Source of the DNA: Knufia peltigerae
Taxonomy: Eukaryota; Ascomycota; Eurotiomycetes; Chaetothyriales; Trichomeriaceae
Length of the DNA: 57,990 bases
Direction: 5' to 3'
Assembly (NCBI GenBank): GCA_030247855.1
Contig: JAPDRN010000182.1
Coordinates: 1 to 57,990 of the forward strand
Shown here: piece after piece, positions 42,799-51,012 of the stretch
How the letters are laid out: each line of letters starts with the position of its first letter
Position numbering within the stretch: the first letter of the stretch is position 1
The notes under the pieces: generated by a model
The model's database searches: none
What the model was told of the DNA's origin: nothing
Seen by the model: only the letters and a program-made list of their open reading frames with translations
Position numbers and translations under genes: made by a program

Positions 42799-42825
42799 GG
42801 AGCGCTTTCGAAACGAAAGTGCTCC
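42799..42825. other. Strong hairpin downstream of upp
   Basis: GGAGCGCTTTCG-AAA-CGAAAGTGCTCC, 12 paired positions with one wobble. There is no T tract after it, so it is not a classical terminator. It may protect the upp mRNA 3' end. Confidence 0.55.
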
Positions 42826-42926
42826 ACCTGCTCCAGGCACGTTCACACCGGCCTTGCGGCGACGGGCGAATGCTCCGCGCACCCGCCCTGCCCTGGAGGC
42901 GCCGTGAGAGCATCATTCCTGAGCGC

Positions 42927-43136
42927 ATGGCCGACTGTTCGGCCAAGAACAAGGGGCTGAAAGGCGACGCCTACAAGTCCGCGCAGAGCGCATGCCTGAG
43001 CTCGCACGCAGCCGCCCCGGCAGCCCCTGCCACGCCGGAGGACCGCATGAAGAAGTGCAACGCCGACGCCGCGACCAAGAAGCTCGCCGACGAAGCCCGC
43101 AAGACCTTCATGAGCAGCTGCCTGAGAGCATCGTAA
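42927..43136 (+). pseudogene. PsiF-like protein lacking its signal peptide (probable 5'-truncated gene)
   Basis: The frame encodes two PsiF-type repeats (RMADCSAKNKGLKGDAY, then RMKKCNADAATKKLADE and TFMSSCL). PsiF proteins are phosphate-starvation-linked periplasmic proteins of about 100 residues and need a signal peptide. Here the 69-residue product starts directly in the first repeat, and nothing hydrophobic precedes it in frame. A GTG with GGAGG 24 bp upstream is in another frame. The 5' end seems lost, so I treat it as a likely pseudogene. Confidence 0.6.
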
Positions 43137-43156
43137 GCACGGCGAAGAAAGGCCCC

Positions 43157-43215
43157 ATCCACGCATGGCGTGGATCTACTGAAGGAAGTCCCATCCACGC
43201 ATGGCGTGGATCTAC
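43157..43215. repeat. Two SMAG palindromes in tandem
   Basis: ATCCACGC-ATG-GCGTGGATCTAC at 43157-43179 and 43193-43215, 36 bp apart in the same orientation, after the psiF-like frame and ahead of repeat E3. Confidence 0.85.
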
Positions 43216-43228
43216 TGGCCACCGGAAA

Positions 43229-43404
43229 ACTGTCGAAGGCGGGGCGGTGTCGGATTGCGGGGTGTCAGCCGCATGGATGCGGCTGCCAAGCCTACACGGA
43301 CGTACTTGCGGCGTCCCCGCAATACGACACCGCCCCGCCAACCCACGGATAGCCCGCTGTTGCTGTTGCCGTTGATTCGGCAGGTGCAGGGCGCAGCCCT
43401 GCCG
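43229..43404 (+). repeat. Structured repeat E3 (complete)
   Basis: Complete copy. The start is TGTCGAAGGCGGGG. The outer stem (43238-43262 with 43315-43339) has its own sequence (GGCGGTGTCG paired with CGACACCGCC). The inner hairpins are AGCCGC-ATGGAT-GCGGCT and TAC-ACGGAC-GTA. The linker has three GTTGC(C/T) hexamers, and the tail hairpin is at 43386-43402. The tail ends 8 bp before the stop of the MBL-hydrolase gene. SMAGs lie on its other side. Confidence 0.85.
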
Positions 43405-43411
43405 GCAAACC

Positions 43412-44299
43412 TCACCCCAACGCCCGCGCCTTCAGCTCGCCCTGCTCATGCAGCGTAACGAAACGCCCCTTCTCATCCCGCCCGACCTGCGCCAGCGCAA
43501 CCTGCGGGTCGTGAGTGAAGAACAGATGCACGTTGCGCGCCAGCTTGTCCTCCAGGAACTGCCGCTTCTCGTCGATCAGCAGTTCGGCATTGCGGTCGTA
43601 GCCCATCGTGATCGGCACGTGCACCCACGAACGACCGGGAATCAGATCGGCGCAGAACACCACGCCGCCGTGCGCCCCCTCGCCTGCACGTGCCTGCCCG
43701 ACGATCTCGGCCAGCATCAGCCCCGGCGTGTGGCCGTCGCTATAGCTGAAACGCACGCTGTGGCCGAGCACCTTCGAATATTCACCGTCCACCACTTCCA
43801 GGCGCCCACTGGCCTGCAGCAGGCCAGGCAGTTCCGGAATAAAACTGGCACGGTCGCGCGGGTGCGGCTGCAACGCACGCTGCCAATGCTGCGCACCAAC
43901 CACGTATGTCGCATTGGGGAACAGCAGTTCCGGTTCACGGCCTTCGCGCCACGCCGCCAGCAGGCCACCGGCATGATCGAAATGCAGATGGCTGAGCACC
44001 ACCACGTCGATGTCTTCGTGCTCGAAGCCGGCTTCGCGCAGTGAATCAATCAGCACATGCTGGCTTTCCTGCACGCCATAGCGCTCGCGCATGCGCGGAT
44101 CGAAAAACGCACCGATGCCGGTTTCGAACAGCACCGTCTTGCCTTCCAGCGGGCTCGCCAACAACGCACGACAGGCCAGCTCGATGCGATTGAGCTCATC
44201 CGGTGCTGCCCATTTCTCCCACAACGCACGCGGTGCGTTGCCGAACATCGCACCGCCGTCCAGGCGCTGGGTATTACCGCGGATCGACCATAGTTTCAT
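43412..44299 (-). CDS. MBL-fold metallo-hydrolase
   Basis: A 295-residue metallo-beta-lactamase-fold enzyme with the zinc motif SHLHFDHAGG, SDGHTPGLML and FCADLIPGRSWVH. There is no signal peptide, so it is cytoplasmic. The layout with an N-terminal WSIRGNTQRLDGGAMFG matches the family of hydrolases that includes lactonases; the substrate is not identifiable. It lies downstream of ggt on the same strand, after a terminator, so it has its own transcript. Confidence 0.88.
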   Translation of the reverse strand: MKLWSIRGNTQRLDGGAMFGNAPRALWEKWAAPDELNRIELACRALLASPLEGKTVLFETGIGAFFDPRMRERYGVQESQHVLIDSLREAGFEHEDIDVVVLSHLHFDHAGGLLAAWREGREPELLFPNATYVVGAQHWQRALQPHPRDRASFIPELPGLLQASGRLEVVDGEYSKVLGHSVRFSYSDGHTPGLMLAEIVGQARAGEGAHGGVVFCADLIPGRSWVHVPITMGYDRNAELLIDEKRQFLEDKLARNVHLFFTHDPQVALAQVGRDEKGRFVTLHEQGELKARALG

Positions 44300-44348
44300 G
44301 GCGCAATTATCGGTCGCCGCTCGTTAAATAATCGCTAGCGGGAAAATG

Positions 44349-44375
44349 AAAAACCCCGCCGTTGCGGGCGGGGTT
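44349..44375 (-). terminator. Terminator of ggt
   Basis: Minus strand: AACCCCGCC-CGCAAC-GGCGGGGTT-type stem followed by TTTCATTTTC. It separates ggt from the MBL-hydrolase gene. Confidence 0.8.
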
Positions 44376-44419
44376 CTCAGGGTTGTGTCCGCCGGGCATG
44401 GCCCGCCGCTACCGCCGGA

Positions 44420-46147
44420 TCAGGGAGCCGGCACAACCTGGGCACTGCCGACCGGGTTGCGCGGGTCGCTGCCACCAAACAGTTTGTTGGCCTTGCGGTC
44501 CCACTCCACCGTCTGCAGGTTGCCCCACACATGGCTGGAGCCACGGCCACCGGCAGCGACCTCGCCCGGCAGGTCGATCTTGTGGCCCATCGCCTGCAGC
44601 TGCTTGATGGTGCCAGCGTCGAAAGCATTGCTTTCCGCTTCGATCAGGTCCGGCAGCCACTGGTGGTGGTAGCGCGGCAGCGCAGCGACCTGCTGCGCAT
44701 CCAGGCCAGCGTCGTAGCCGAGGATGCCCAGCAGCACCATGGTGATGATGCGGCTGCCACCAGGCGTGCCCAGCACGATCACCTTGTCGTCGTTCTCCAT
44801 GAACGTCGGCGTCATCGAACTGAGCATGCGCTTGCCCGCTTTCGGTGCATTGGCGGCGTACCCCATCACGCCAAAGGCGTTGGGTGTGCCCGGCTTCAGC
44901 GCGAAGTCGTCCATCTCATTGTTCAGCAGCACGCCGGTGCCCTTCGGAATCAGGCCCGAGCCATACAGCAGGTTGACGGTCTGGGTGGCGCCGACACGGT
45001 TGCCGTCACGGTCGATGATCGAGAAATGGGTGGTCTCGTCATCTTCCAGCGGCGTCGGGTTGCCCGACAGCAGGTCGCTGGGGGTAGCCTTTTCCGGGTG
45101 GATGGTCGCACGCAGGCCCTGCGCGTAGTCCTTGCTGGCCAGCACCTTCTGCGGGATCTGCACGAAATCCGGATCGCCGAGGAAGAAGGTGCGGTCGCGG
45201 TAGGCACGGCGCATCGACTCGACCACCAGATGGGTGCGGTGCGCCGCATCCATCTGCTTGATGTCCCAGCCTTCCAGGATCTGCAGCATGCTGGCCAGCG
45301 CGATGCCACCGGAAGACGGCGGCGGCGCGGTGGTGATCTTCCAGCCGTTGTAGTTGAAGACGATCGGCGCGCGCTGCTTGACGCGGTAGCCGGCCAGTTC
45401 CTCGGCGGTCCACTTGCCACCGGCCTGCTTCACGCCGGCCAGCAGCAGCTTGCCGGTCTGGCCCTTGTAGAAGCCATCGAAGCCGCCGGCTGCCAAGCGT
45501 TCCAGGGTCTGCGCCAGCTCCGGCTGCTTGAACAGGTCACCGGTGGCGATCGGCTTGCCATTGCGCAGGTAGACCTCGCGCGTGCCGGGATAACGCTCCA
45601 TCACTTCACGGCGCGAGGCATAGCCCTTGGCCATGCGCTCATAGACCGGGAAGCCTTCACGCGCGATGCGGATCGCCGGCTGCAACGACGCTGACAGCGG
45701 CAGCTTGCCGTGCTTGGCCGACAGTTCGACCAGCGCCGCCGGCAGGCCCGGAATACCGGCCGACCACGGGCCGTTGACCGAGCGGTCGCGGTCCAGGTCA
45801 CCCTTCTTGTCGAGGAAGGCCTGCGGCGTGGCCGCGGCCGGCGCGGTCTCGCGCGCGTCCAGCATCACGTCCTTGCCGGTGGCCGCATCATGCAGCAGGA
45901 AGAAGCCGCCACCGCCCAGTCCGGAACTGATCGGCTCGACCACGGCCAGGGTGGAGGACACCGCCACCGCCGCGTCGAAGGCGTTGCCGCCCTGGGCCAG
46001 GATGTCGACACCAGCCTGGGTGGCCAAAGCGTGGCCGCTGGCGATGGCGGCGCCATCAGGGCGCTCGGCGCGGGCCGGGGCATCAGCCCAGGCAAGGGGG
46101 CTCAGCAGCAGGCCGAGCAACAACAGGGGGCGGGCGAACGGCTTCAT
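44420..46147 (-). CDS. ggt: Gamma-glutamyltransferase (periplasmic)
   Basis: A 575-residue exported enzyme that cleaves glutathione and transfers its gamma-glutamyl group. The signal peptide is LLLLGLLLSPLAWADA. It is made as a precursor; the self-cleavage and nucleophile Thr is in DDETTHFSI (near residue 370). The oxyanion and substrate residues are in NNEMDDF, GKRMLSSMTPT and TPGGSRI. The N-terminal GNAFDAAVAVSSTLAVVEP is typical. The start at 46147 makes an ATGA overlap with the ferredoxin gene upstream, so the two are co-translated. Confidence 0.95.
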   Translation of the reverse strand: MKPFARPLLLLGLLLSPLAWADAPARAERPDGAAIASGHALATQAGVDILAQGGNAFDAAVAVSSTLAVVEPISSGLGGGGFFLLHDAATGKDVMLDARETAPAAATPQAFLDKKGDLDRDRSVNGPWSAGIPGLPAALVELSAKHGKLPLSASLQPAIRIAREGFPVYERMAKGYASRREVMERYPGTREVYLRNGKPIATGDLFKQPELAQTLERLAAGGFDGFYKGQTGKLLLAGVKQAGGKWTAEELAGYRVKQRAPIVFNYNGWKITTAPPPSSGGIALASMLQILEGWDIKQMDAAHRTHLVVESMRRAYRDRTFFLGDPDFVQIPQKVLASKDYAQGLRATIHPEKATPSDLLSGNPTPLEDDETTHFSIIDRDGNRVGATQTVNLLYGSGLIPKGTGVLLNNEMDDFALKPGTPNAFGVMGYAANAPKAGKRMLSSMTPTFMENDDKVIVLGTPGGSRIITMVLLGILGYDAGLDAQQVAALPRYHHQWLPDLIEAESNAFDAGTIKQLQAMGHKIDLPGEVAAGGRGSSHVWGNLQTVEWDRKANKLFGGSDPRNPVGSAQVVPAP

Positions 46148-46425
46148 TCGGATGGGGGCTCCGCATAGAGTTCGGGATGATCGTGCTGCAGTTGGCGCAA
46201 CTTGGCCAGCAGCTCGATTTCGGTTTCGACGATATCCGGATCGGGGTCGATGCACTCGACCGGGCAGACGACCACGCACTGCGGTTCGTCGAAATGGCCC
46301 ACGCACTCGGTACAGCGGGCGGGGTCGATCACGTAGATGGTTTCACCCATCGTGATGGCCTGGTTCGGGCAGGCCGGCTCGCATACGTCACAGTTGACGC
46401 AGAGCTCATTGATTTTCAGCGACAT
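46144..46425 (-). CDS. YfhL-family 4Fe-4S dicluster ferredoxin
   Basis: A 93-residue cytoplasmic electron carrier. The first cluster motif is CVNCDVCEPACP; the second is CTECVGHFDEPQCVVVCP, where the long insertion between Cys2 and Cys3 marks the Alvin/YfhL ferredoxins. The acidic C-terminal helix extends to ELYAEPPSE. In many Gammaproteobacteria this gene lies next to coaD, as here. Its overlap with ggt is unusual. Confidence 0.93.
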   Translation of the reverse strand: MSLKINELCVNCDVCEPACPNQAITMGETIYVIDPARCTECVGHFDEPQCVVVCPVECIDPDPDIVETEIELLAKLRQLQHDHPELYAEPPSE

Positions 46426-46557
46426 GGCGATACTCCACGCCCGCGCCTTGGGACAAGGACCGGCCTGCGCGGGCGCGCGGGCCGGTCAGGTCATCAGCGG
46501 CGCCCATCGCAGGGCGCCGCCCGGGTCGTGCCGCAGCACGACCGCCTCGGCTCGGTC

Positions 46558-47049
46558 TTACTTGGCTTCGACGAAAATGTACTCGGCACCGGTCGGCTGG
46601 ACCACGGCCTGCACGCGGGCGTTGTCGGCGGACTGGCCGATGAAGACGACGCGCACGCCCTTCATGGAATCCGGCGAGACGTCCTTGAACACGACCTGGA
46701 TCATGTCAGCCATCTTGCCCGAGGCCGACGAACCGAAGGCCAGCATGTTGCCCGGCTGCACGCCACGGGCCACGGCCTGGGTCGCGCTTTCGGTCTGGCG
46801 CTCGTACTTGGCCTGGAAGTCCGGGTCGGTTTCCGGCGAGAGGTAGTACAGGAACGGGCTGTTGGTGATGTTGCCCATGTTCTGGATGGCCACTTCCTGC
46901 AGGTACTTCTTCCAGCCTGCGTCGTCTTCCTTGGCCGGGGCGACCAGCGCCTGCTTGGCTTCGTCGACCGGAGCGGCTTCTTCCTTCTTGCAGGCGGTGA
47001 AAGCCAGGGCAAACGAGGCGATCAGCATCGCGCGCATGGTGTTGTTCAT
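46558..47049 (-). CDS. Hypothetical lipoprotein
   Basis: A 163-residue product with lipobox ALAFTACKK (Cys20). The charged lysine after Cys suggests outer-membrane sorting. The mature domain (WKKYLQEVAIQNMGNITNSP, then GKMADMIQVVFKDVSPDSMKGVRVVFIG) matches no family I can name. It lies between the ferredoxin gene and coaD on the same strand; the 132-bp gap before the ferredoxin gene holds several GC-rich hairpins. Confidence 0.75.
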   Translation of the reverse strand: MNNTMRAMLIASFALAFTACKKEEAAPVDEAKQALVAPAKEDDAGWKKYLQEVAIQNMGNITNSPFLYYLSPETDPDFQAKYERQTESATQAVARGVQPGNMLAFGSSASGKMADMIQVVFKDVSPDSMKGVRVVFIGQSADNARVQAVVQPTGAEYIFVEAK

Positions 47050-47127
47050 GGGTTTCCTCCCGGAATGTTGCGTGTTGGTGTGCGTAATGGGGTGCGTGGT
47101 ACTACAGGATCTACTGCGGGCCGGGGC

Positions 47128-47637
47128 TTACGACTGCGCCGACTTCGCTTCGCGGACCTTGCGCAGCGCCTCGAGCACGGCGGCCGGCACGAAGCCGGAC
47201 ACATCGCCCCCCAGGCGTGCGATCTCGCGGACCAGCGAGGACGAGATGAAGCTGTGCTGCTCGGCCGGGGTCAGGAACAGGGTCTCGACCTCCGGAATCA
47301 GGTGGCGGTTCATGCTCGCCATCTGGAATTCGTACTCGAAATCGGACACCGCGCGCAGTCCGCGCAGCAGCACACCGCCCTGCACCGAACGTACAAAATG
47401 GGCCAGCAGCGTATCGAAGCCGATGACCTCGACGTTGCTGTGGTGGCCCAGGGCGCCACGCGCCAGCTGCACGCGCTGTTCCAGCGGCAGTGCCGGCCCC
47501 TTCGAGGGGCTCTGCGCCACGCCCACCACGACCTTTTCAAACAGCGGCGCGGCCCGGCTCACCAGGTCGATATGACCGTTGGTGATGGGGTCGAACGTGC
47601 CGGGATAGACGGCGATGCGGCGGTTGGCCACGGTCAT
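47128..47637 (-). CDS. coaD: Phosphopantetheine adenylyltransferase
   Basis: A 169-residue enzyme that catalyses the fourth step of coenzyme A synthesis, making dephospho-CoA from ATP and 4'-phosphopantetheine. The nucleotidyltransferase motif YPGTFDPITNGH has the catalytic His22. RGLRAVSDFEYE and the C-terminal SFISSSLVREIARLGGD are diagnostic. I take the ATG at 47637. It follows rsmD by 26 bp, the usual pairing. Confidence 0.97.
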   Translation of the reverse strand: MTVANRRIAVYPGTFDPITNGHIDLVSRAAPLFEKVVVGVAQSPSKGPALPLEQRVQLARGALGHHSNVEVIGFDTLLAHFVRSVQGGVLLRGLRAVSDFEYEFQMASMNRHLIPEVETLFLTPAEQHSFISSSLVREIARLGGDVSGFVPAAVLEALRKVREAKSAQS

Positions 47638-47663
47638 GGGCGGTTGCAGATGTTCAGATGAGG

Positions 47664-48242
47664 TCAAAGTGTAGCAGCGGCACGGCGGTACAGGGCAAAG
47701 CGCACCTCGCGGGTGCTGCCATCGCGGTGCAGCAGCCATTCCGGGGGCAGCACCGGCACGTGGCTGGCCGGCGACTCCAGGTACAGCCAGGCATCGGCGG
47801 CCAGATGCCGCGGCAGTTGGGCCAGCACGTCCTGCCACAGGCCATCGGCAAACGGCGGGTCGACGAACACCAGATCCGCCTGCTGCGCCGACGCGGCCTG
47901 CAGCCAGCGCAGCGCATCGGCCTGGGCGACCGTGATCTGGTCGGTGGCCTGCAGTTTGGCCACGGCAGCAGACAGATTGCGCGCCAGTTGCGCATCGCGC
48001 TCGACCAAGGTGGCATGCGCGGCACCGCGCGAGACGGCCTCCATGCCCAGCGCGCCGCTGCCGGCGAACAGGTCCAGCACGCGTGCCCCGCCCAGCTTGG
48101 GCATCAGCCAGTTGAACAGGGTCTCACGCACGCGGTCGCTGCTGGGCCGCAGGCCCGGCAGGGTCGGCACCGGCAGCCGGGTATTGCGCCAACGCCCGCC
48201 GATGATGCGGACCTGGCCGTCATTGCCACCACGGCCGCTCAT
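47664..48242 (-). CDS. rsmD: 16S rRNA (guanine(966)-N(2))-methyltransferase RsmD
   Basis: A 192-residue SAM-dependent methyltransferase that modifies G966 of 16S rRNA. RIIGGRWRNTRLPVP and RPSSDRVRETLFNWL start the domain. The SAM loop is LDLFAGSGALGMEAVSRGA, and the catalytic DPPF lies in LVFVDPPFADG. The ATG at 48242 gives the right length. Upstream in-frame codons run into structured repeat E4, which is not coding. Confidence 0.95.
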   Translation of the reverse strand: MSGRGGNDGQVRIIGGRWRNTRLPVPTLPGLRPSSDRVRETLFNWLMPKLGGARVLDLFAGSGALGMEAVSRGAAHATLVERDAQLARNLSAAVAKLQATDQITVAQADALRWLQAASAQQADLVFVDPPFADGLWQDVLAQLPRHLAADAWLYLESPASHVPVLPPEWLLHRDGSTREVRFALYRRAAATL

Positions 48243-48296
48243 CGGCGCCCCCGGCGGGAGGTATTCGAGAATTTCAGCATGAGCGGGATTGTAGTT

Positions 48297-48482
48297 CGGC
48301 CAGGCGGCGCCCGGCACCCGCAGAGGCCGAAGCAACGTCAAAAGCTGGTTTCCTGTGGGTTGGCGGGGTGGGTCCGGTTGAGGGGGCCGCTGCAAGTACG
48401 TCCATGTAAGCTCGGTCGCCGCATCCATGCGGCTCACGCCCCCTCAACCGAACCCACCCCGCCTTCGACAGTTTCCTGCGAT
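48297..48482 (-). repeat. Structured repeat E4 (complete)
   Basis: Read on the minus strand it starts TGTCGAAGGCGGGG and has outer arms at 48473-48449 and 48386-48362. The inner hairpins are AGCCGC-ATGGAT-GCGGC and TAC-ATGGAC-GTA. The linker has only one GTTGC unit, and the tail hairpin is at 48315-48299 (GCCGGGCG/CGCCTGGC, with a wobble). It points towards rsmD and ends 55 bp before its start. Confidence 0.85.
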
Positions 48483-48524
48483 CTGTCGGAACGGCTCGTG
48501 GGGTTTCGATATCTGAGAGATTTC

Positions 48525-48547
48525 ATCCACGCATGGCGTGGATCTAC
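48525..48547. repeat. SMAG palindrome between E4 and E5
   Basis: ATCCACGC-ATG-GCGTGGATCTAC. It is the centre of an E4-SMAG-E5 divergent composite. A spacer with TTCGATATCTGAGAG beside it resembles the spacer between E1 and E2. Confidence 0.85.
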
Positions 48548-48563
48548 TGCAGGTCGCGACGAT

Positions 48564-48740
48564 CTGTCGAAGGCGGGGCGGTGTGGGTGGGCTGGACCGT
48601 TGGCGCCATGGATGGCGCCATCGAGCCCCATGGATGGGTTTACGGCGTGTCCTGCCCACCCGCACCGCCCCGCCATCCCATGGAATGCCCGCTGTTGCTG
48701 TTGATTTGGCCTCGGCGGGTGCCGGGCGCAGCCCGGCCGA
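48564..48740 (+). repeat. Structured repeat E5 (complete)
   Basis: The start is TGTCGAAGGCGGGG. The outer arms are 48572-48596 and about 48650-48674. The inner hairpins are GGCGCC-ATGGAT-GGCGCC and CCC-ATGGAT-GGG. The linker has GTTGCT units, and the tail hairpin is GCCGGGCGCAGCCCGGC at 48721-48737. It ends 87 bp before the htpG start, so it lies in or near the htpG promoter region. No gene lies in 48243-48826. Confidence 0.85.
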
Positions 48741-48826
48741 CCAACCCCTTGATTTCGGGACAATCACCCTTACCCCTTGGCGAGGCCGCACGCGCTTGCG
48801 CGGCATTGCACATGGAGCCCTAACCG

Positions 48827-50719
48827 ATGACCGAGACGATCCAGACCGAAACCCTTGGCTTCCAGACCGAAGTCAAGCAGCTGCTGCAGTTGATGATCCA
48901 CTCGCTGTACTCCAACAAGGAAATCTTCCTCCGCGAGCTGGTCTCCAATGCCGCCGACGCCGCCGACAAGCTGCGCTTCGAGGCCCTGACCCAGCCGGCC
49001 CTGCTGGAAGGCGACAGCGAGCTTCGCGTGCGCGTCAGCTTCGATCCGGCCGCCCACACCATCACCATCGAAGACAACGGCATTGGCATGAGCCGCGCCG
49101 ATGCCATCACCCACCTCGGCACCATCGCCAAGTCCGGCACCGGCGACTTCCTGCGCCAGCTGTCCGGCGACCAGAAGAAGGATTCGCAGCTGATCGGCCA
49201 GTTCGGCGTCGGCTTCTACAGCGCCTTCATCGTCGCCGACGAAGTCGAAGTCACCTCGCGTCGCGCCGGCCTGGCGGCCAATGAAGGCGTGCGCTGGACC
49301 TCGCGTGGCGAAGGCGATTTCGACGTTGCCACCATCGACAAGGCCGAGCGCGGCACCCGCATCGTCCTGCACCTGAAGGATGGCGAGCACGACTTCGCCG
49401 ACGGCTGGCGCCTGCGCAGCATCCTCAAGAAGTACTCCGACCACATCGGCCTGCCGATCCAGATGCCCAAGGAAGGCGGCGAAGAAGGTGCTGCCGTCGA
49501 ATGGGAAACCGTCAACCGCGCCAGCGCGCTGTGGACCCGCCCGCGCACCGAGATCAGCGATGCGGAGTACACCGAGTTCTACAAGCACGTCGCCCACGAC
49601 CACAGCGACCCGCTGGCGTGGAGCCACAACAAGGTTGAAGGCAAGCTGGAGTACACCTCGCTGCTGTACGTGCCGGGCCGTGCGCCGTTCGACCTGTACC
49701 ACCGCGATGCGCCCAAGGGCCTGAAGCTGTACGTGCAGCGCGTATTCGTGATGGACCAGGCCGAGCAGTTCCTGCCGCTGTACCTGCGCTTCATCAAGGG
49801 CGTGGTCGATTCCAACGACCTGTCACTGAATGTCTCGCGCGAAATCCTGCAGTCCGGCCCGGTCATCGATTCGATGAAGGCGGCGCTGACCAAGCGTTCG
49901 CTGGACATGCTGGAGAAGCTGTCCAACGACAAGCCCGAACAGTACGCCACGTTCTGGAAGGAATTCGGCCAGGTGCTGAAGGAAGGCCCGGCCGAGGACT
50001 ACAACAATCGTGAGAAGGTCGCCGGCCTGCTGCGCTTCGCCTCCACCCGTGGCGAGGCCGATGCACAGACCGTGTCGCTGGCCGATTACATCGGTCGCAT
50101 GGCCGAAGGCCAGGACAAGATCTATTACCTGACCGGCGAGAGCTACAGCCAGGTGCGCAACAGCCCGCATCTGGAAGTGTTCCGCAAGAAGGGCATCGAA
50201 GTCCTGCTGCTGACCGATCGCATCGACGAGTGGCTGATGGGCTACCTGACCGATTTCGACAGCAAGGGCTTCGTCGACATCGCCCGCGGCGACCTCGACC
50301 TGGGCGCGCTGGAAAGCGAAGCAGACAAGCAGGAGCAGGAAGCAGCGGCGAAGGACAAGCAGGGCCTGGTCGAGCGCCTGAAGAACGTACTCGGCGATGA
50401 CGTGGCCGAAGTGCGCGTGTCACACCGCTTGACCGATTCGCCGGCGGTGCTGGCCATCGGCGAACAGGACCTGGGCCTGCAGATGCGCCAGATCCTGGAA
50501 GCCAGCGGCCAGAAGGTGCCCGACAGCAAGCCGGTACTGGAGATCAATCCGGGTCATCCGCTGATCGCCAAGCTTGATGCCGAAGCCGATGGCGCACGTT
50601 TCGACGACCTGGGCCGGGTGCTGTTCGACCAGGCCGCACTGGCCGCCGGCGACAGCCTGAAGGATCCGGGTGCGTACGTGGCCCGTCTGAACAAGCTGCT
50701 GCTGGAACTGTCGGCCTGA
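48827..50719 (+). CDS. htpG: Chaperone HtpG (Hsp90)
   Basis: A 630-residue cytoplasmic Hsp90. The GHKL ATPase domain has ELVSNAADAADKLRF, DNGIGMSRADAI, GTIAKSGTGDF and QFGVGFYSAFIVAD. The middle domain has SLLYVPGRAPFDLY and FIKGVVDSNDLSLNVSREILQ, and a C-terminal dimerisation domain follows. The start ATG at 48827 has GGAG 9 nt upstream. The leader contains the tail of repeat E5. I see no clear sigma-32 promoter in the remaining 86 bp. Confidence 0.99.
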   Translation: MTETIQTETLGFQTEVKQLLQLMIHSLYSNKEIFLRELVSNAADAADKLRFEALTQPALLEGDSELRVRVSFDPAAHTITIEDNGIGMSRADAITHLGTIAKSGTGDFLRQLSGDQKKDSQLIGQFGVGFYSAFIVADEVEVTSRRAGLAANEGVRWTSRGEGDFDVATIDKAERGTRIVLHLKDGEHDFADGWRLRSILKKYSDHIGLPIQMPKEGGEEGAAVEWETVNRASALWTRPRTEISDAEYTEFYKHVAHDHSDPLAWSHNKVEGKLEYTSLLYVPGRAPFDLYHRDAPKGLKLYVQRVFVMDQAEQFLPLYLRFIKGVVDSNDLSLNVSREILQSGPVIDSMKAALTKRSLDMLEKLSNDKPEQYATFWKEFGQVLKEGPAEDYNNREKVAGLLRFASTRGEADAQTVSLADYIGRMAEGQDKIYYLTGESYSQVRNSPHLEVFRKKGIEVLLLTDRIDEWLMGYLTDFDSKGFVDIARGDLDLGALESEADKQEQEAAAKDKQGLVERLKNVLGDDVAEVRVSHRLTDSPAVLAIGEQDLGLQMRQILEASGQKVPDSKPVLEINPGHPLIAKLDAEADGARFDDLGRVLFDQAALAAGDSLKDPGAYVARLNKLLLELSA

Positions 50720-50745
50720 TCGATGCCGGGATCGCCCAGCCTGGA

Positions 50746-50900
50746 GGGTGCCAACCCCGGTTGGCACCGCCATTGCCCCGGTAGAGGCCAACCTTGGTTG
50801 GCGCTGTCGCTGCCCTGGCAGGTGCCAACCTTGGTTGGCACTTGAAAAGCTGCCGAGCATGGTTCGACTGCAAAAGCGTGCCAACCAAGGTTGGCACCTA
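50746..50900. repeat. Cluster of four SMAG palindromes (GTGCCAACC family)
   Basis: GTGCCAACC..GGTTGGCAC palindromes at 50746-50768, 50781-50804 (starting GTAG), 50820-50841, and an inverted copy at 50878-50900 (ending CTAC). A diverged CCGAGCATGGTTCG lies between. This fills the non-coding region 50720-51012 after htpG; no gene seen. Confidence 0.8.
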
Positions 50901-51012
50901 CCAAGGCGCATCGCGGTTGTCCTCAGAAGCACGGCGAGGTTGGTATTCCGCAGAAACAGGCCGCCACGATTGCCCTCATGGCCAGCCACCGGCCCGCCCA
51001 GAACCGGTAGGA

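Noticed and set aside
42799..42825. Intrinsic terminator for upp
   Set aside because: The stem is strong but no T tract follows it, so it is listed only as a hairpin.
50746..50900. CRISPR-like array of spaced repeats
   Set aside because: The units are palindromic SMAGs with irregular spacing and mixed orientation, and no cas genes are present.
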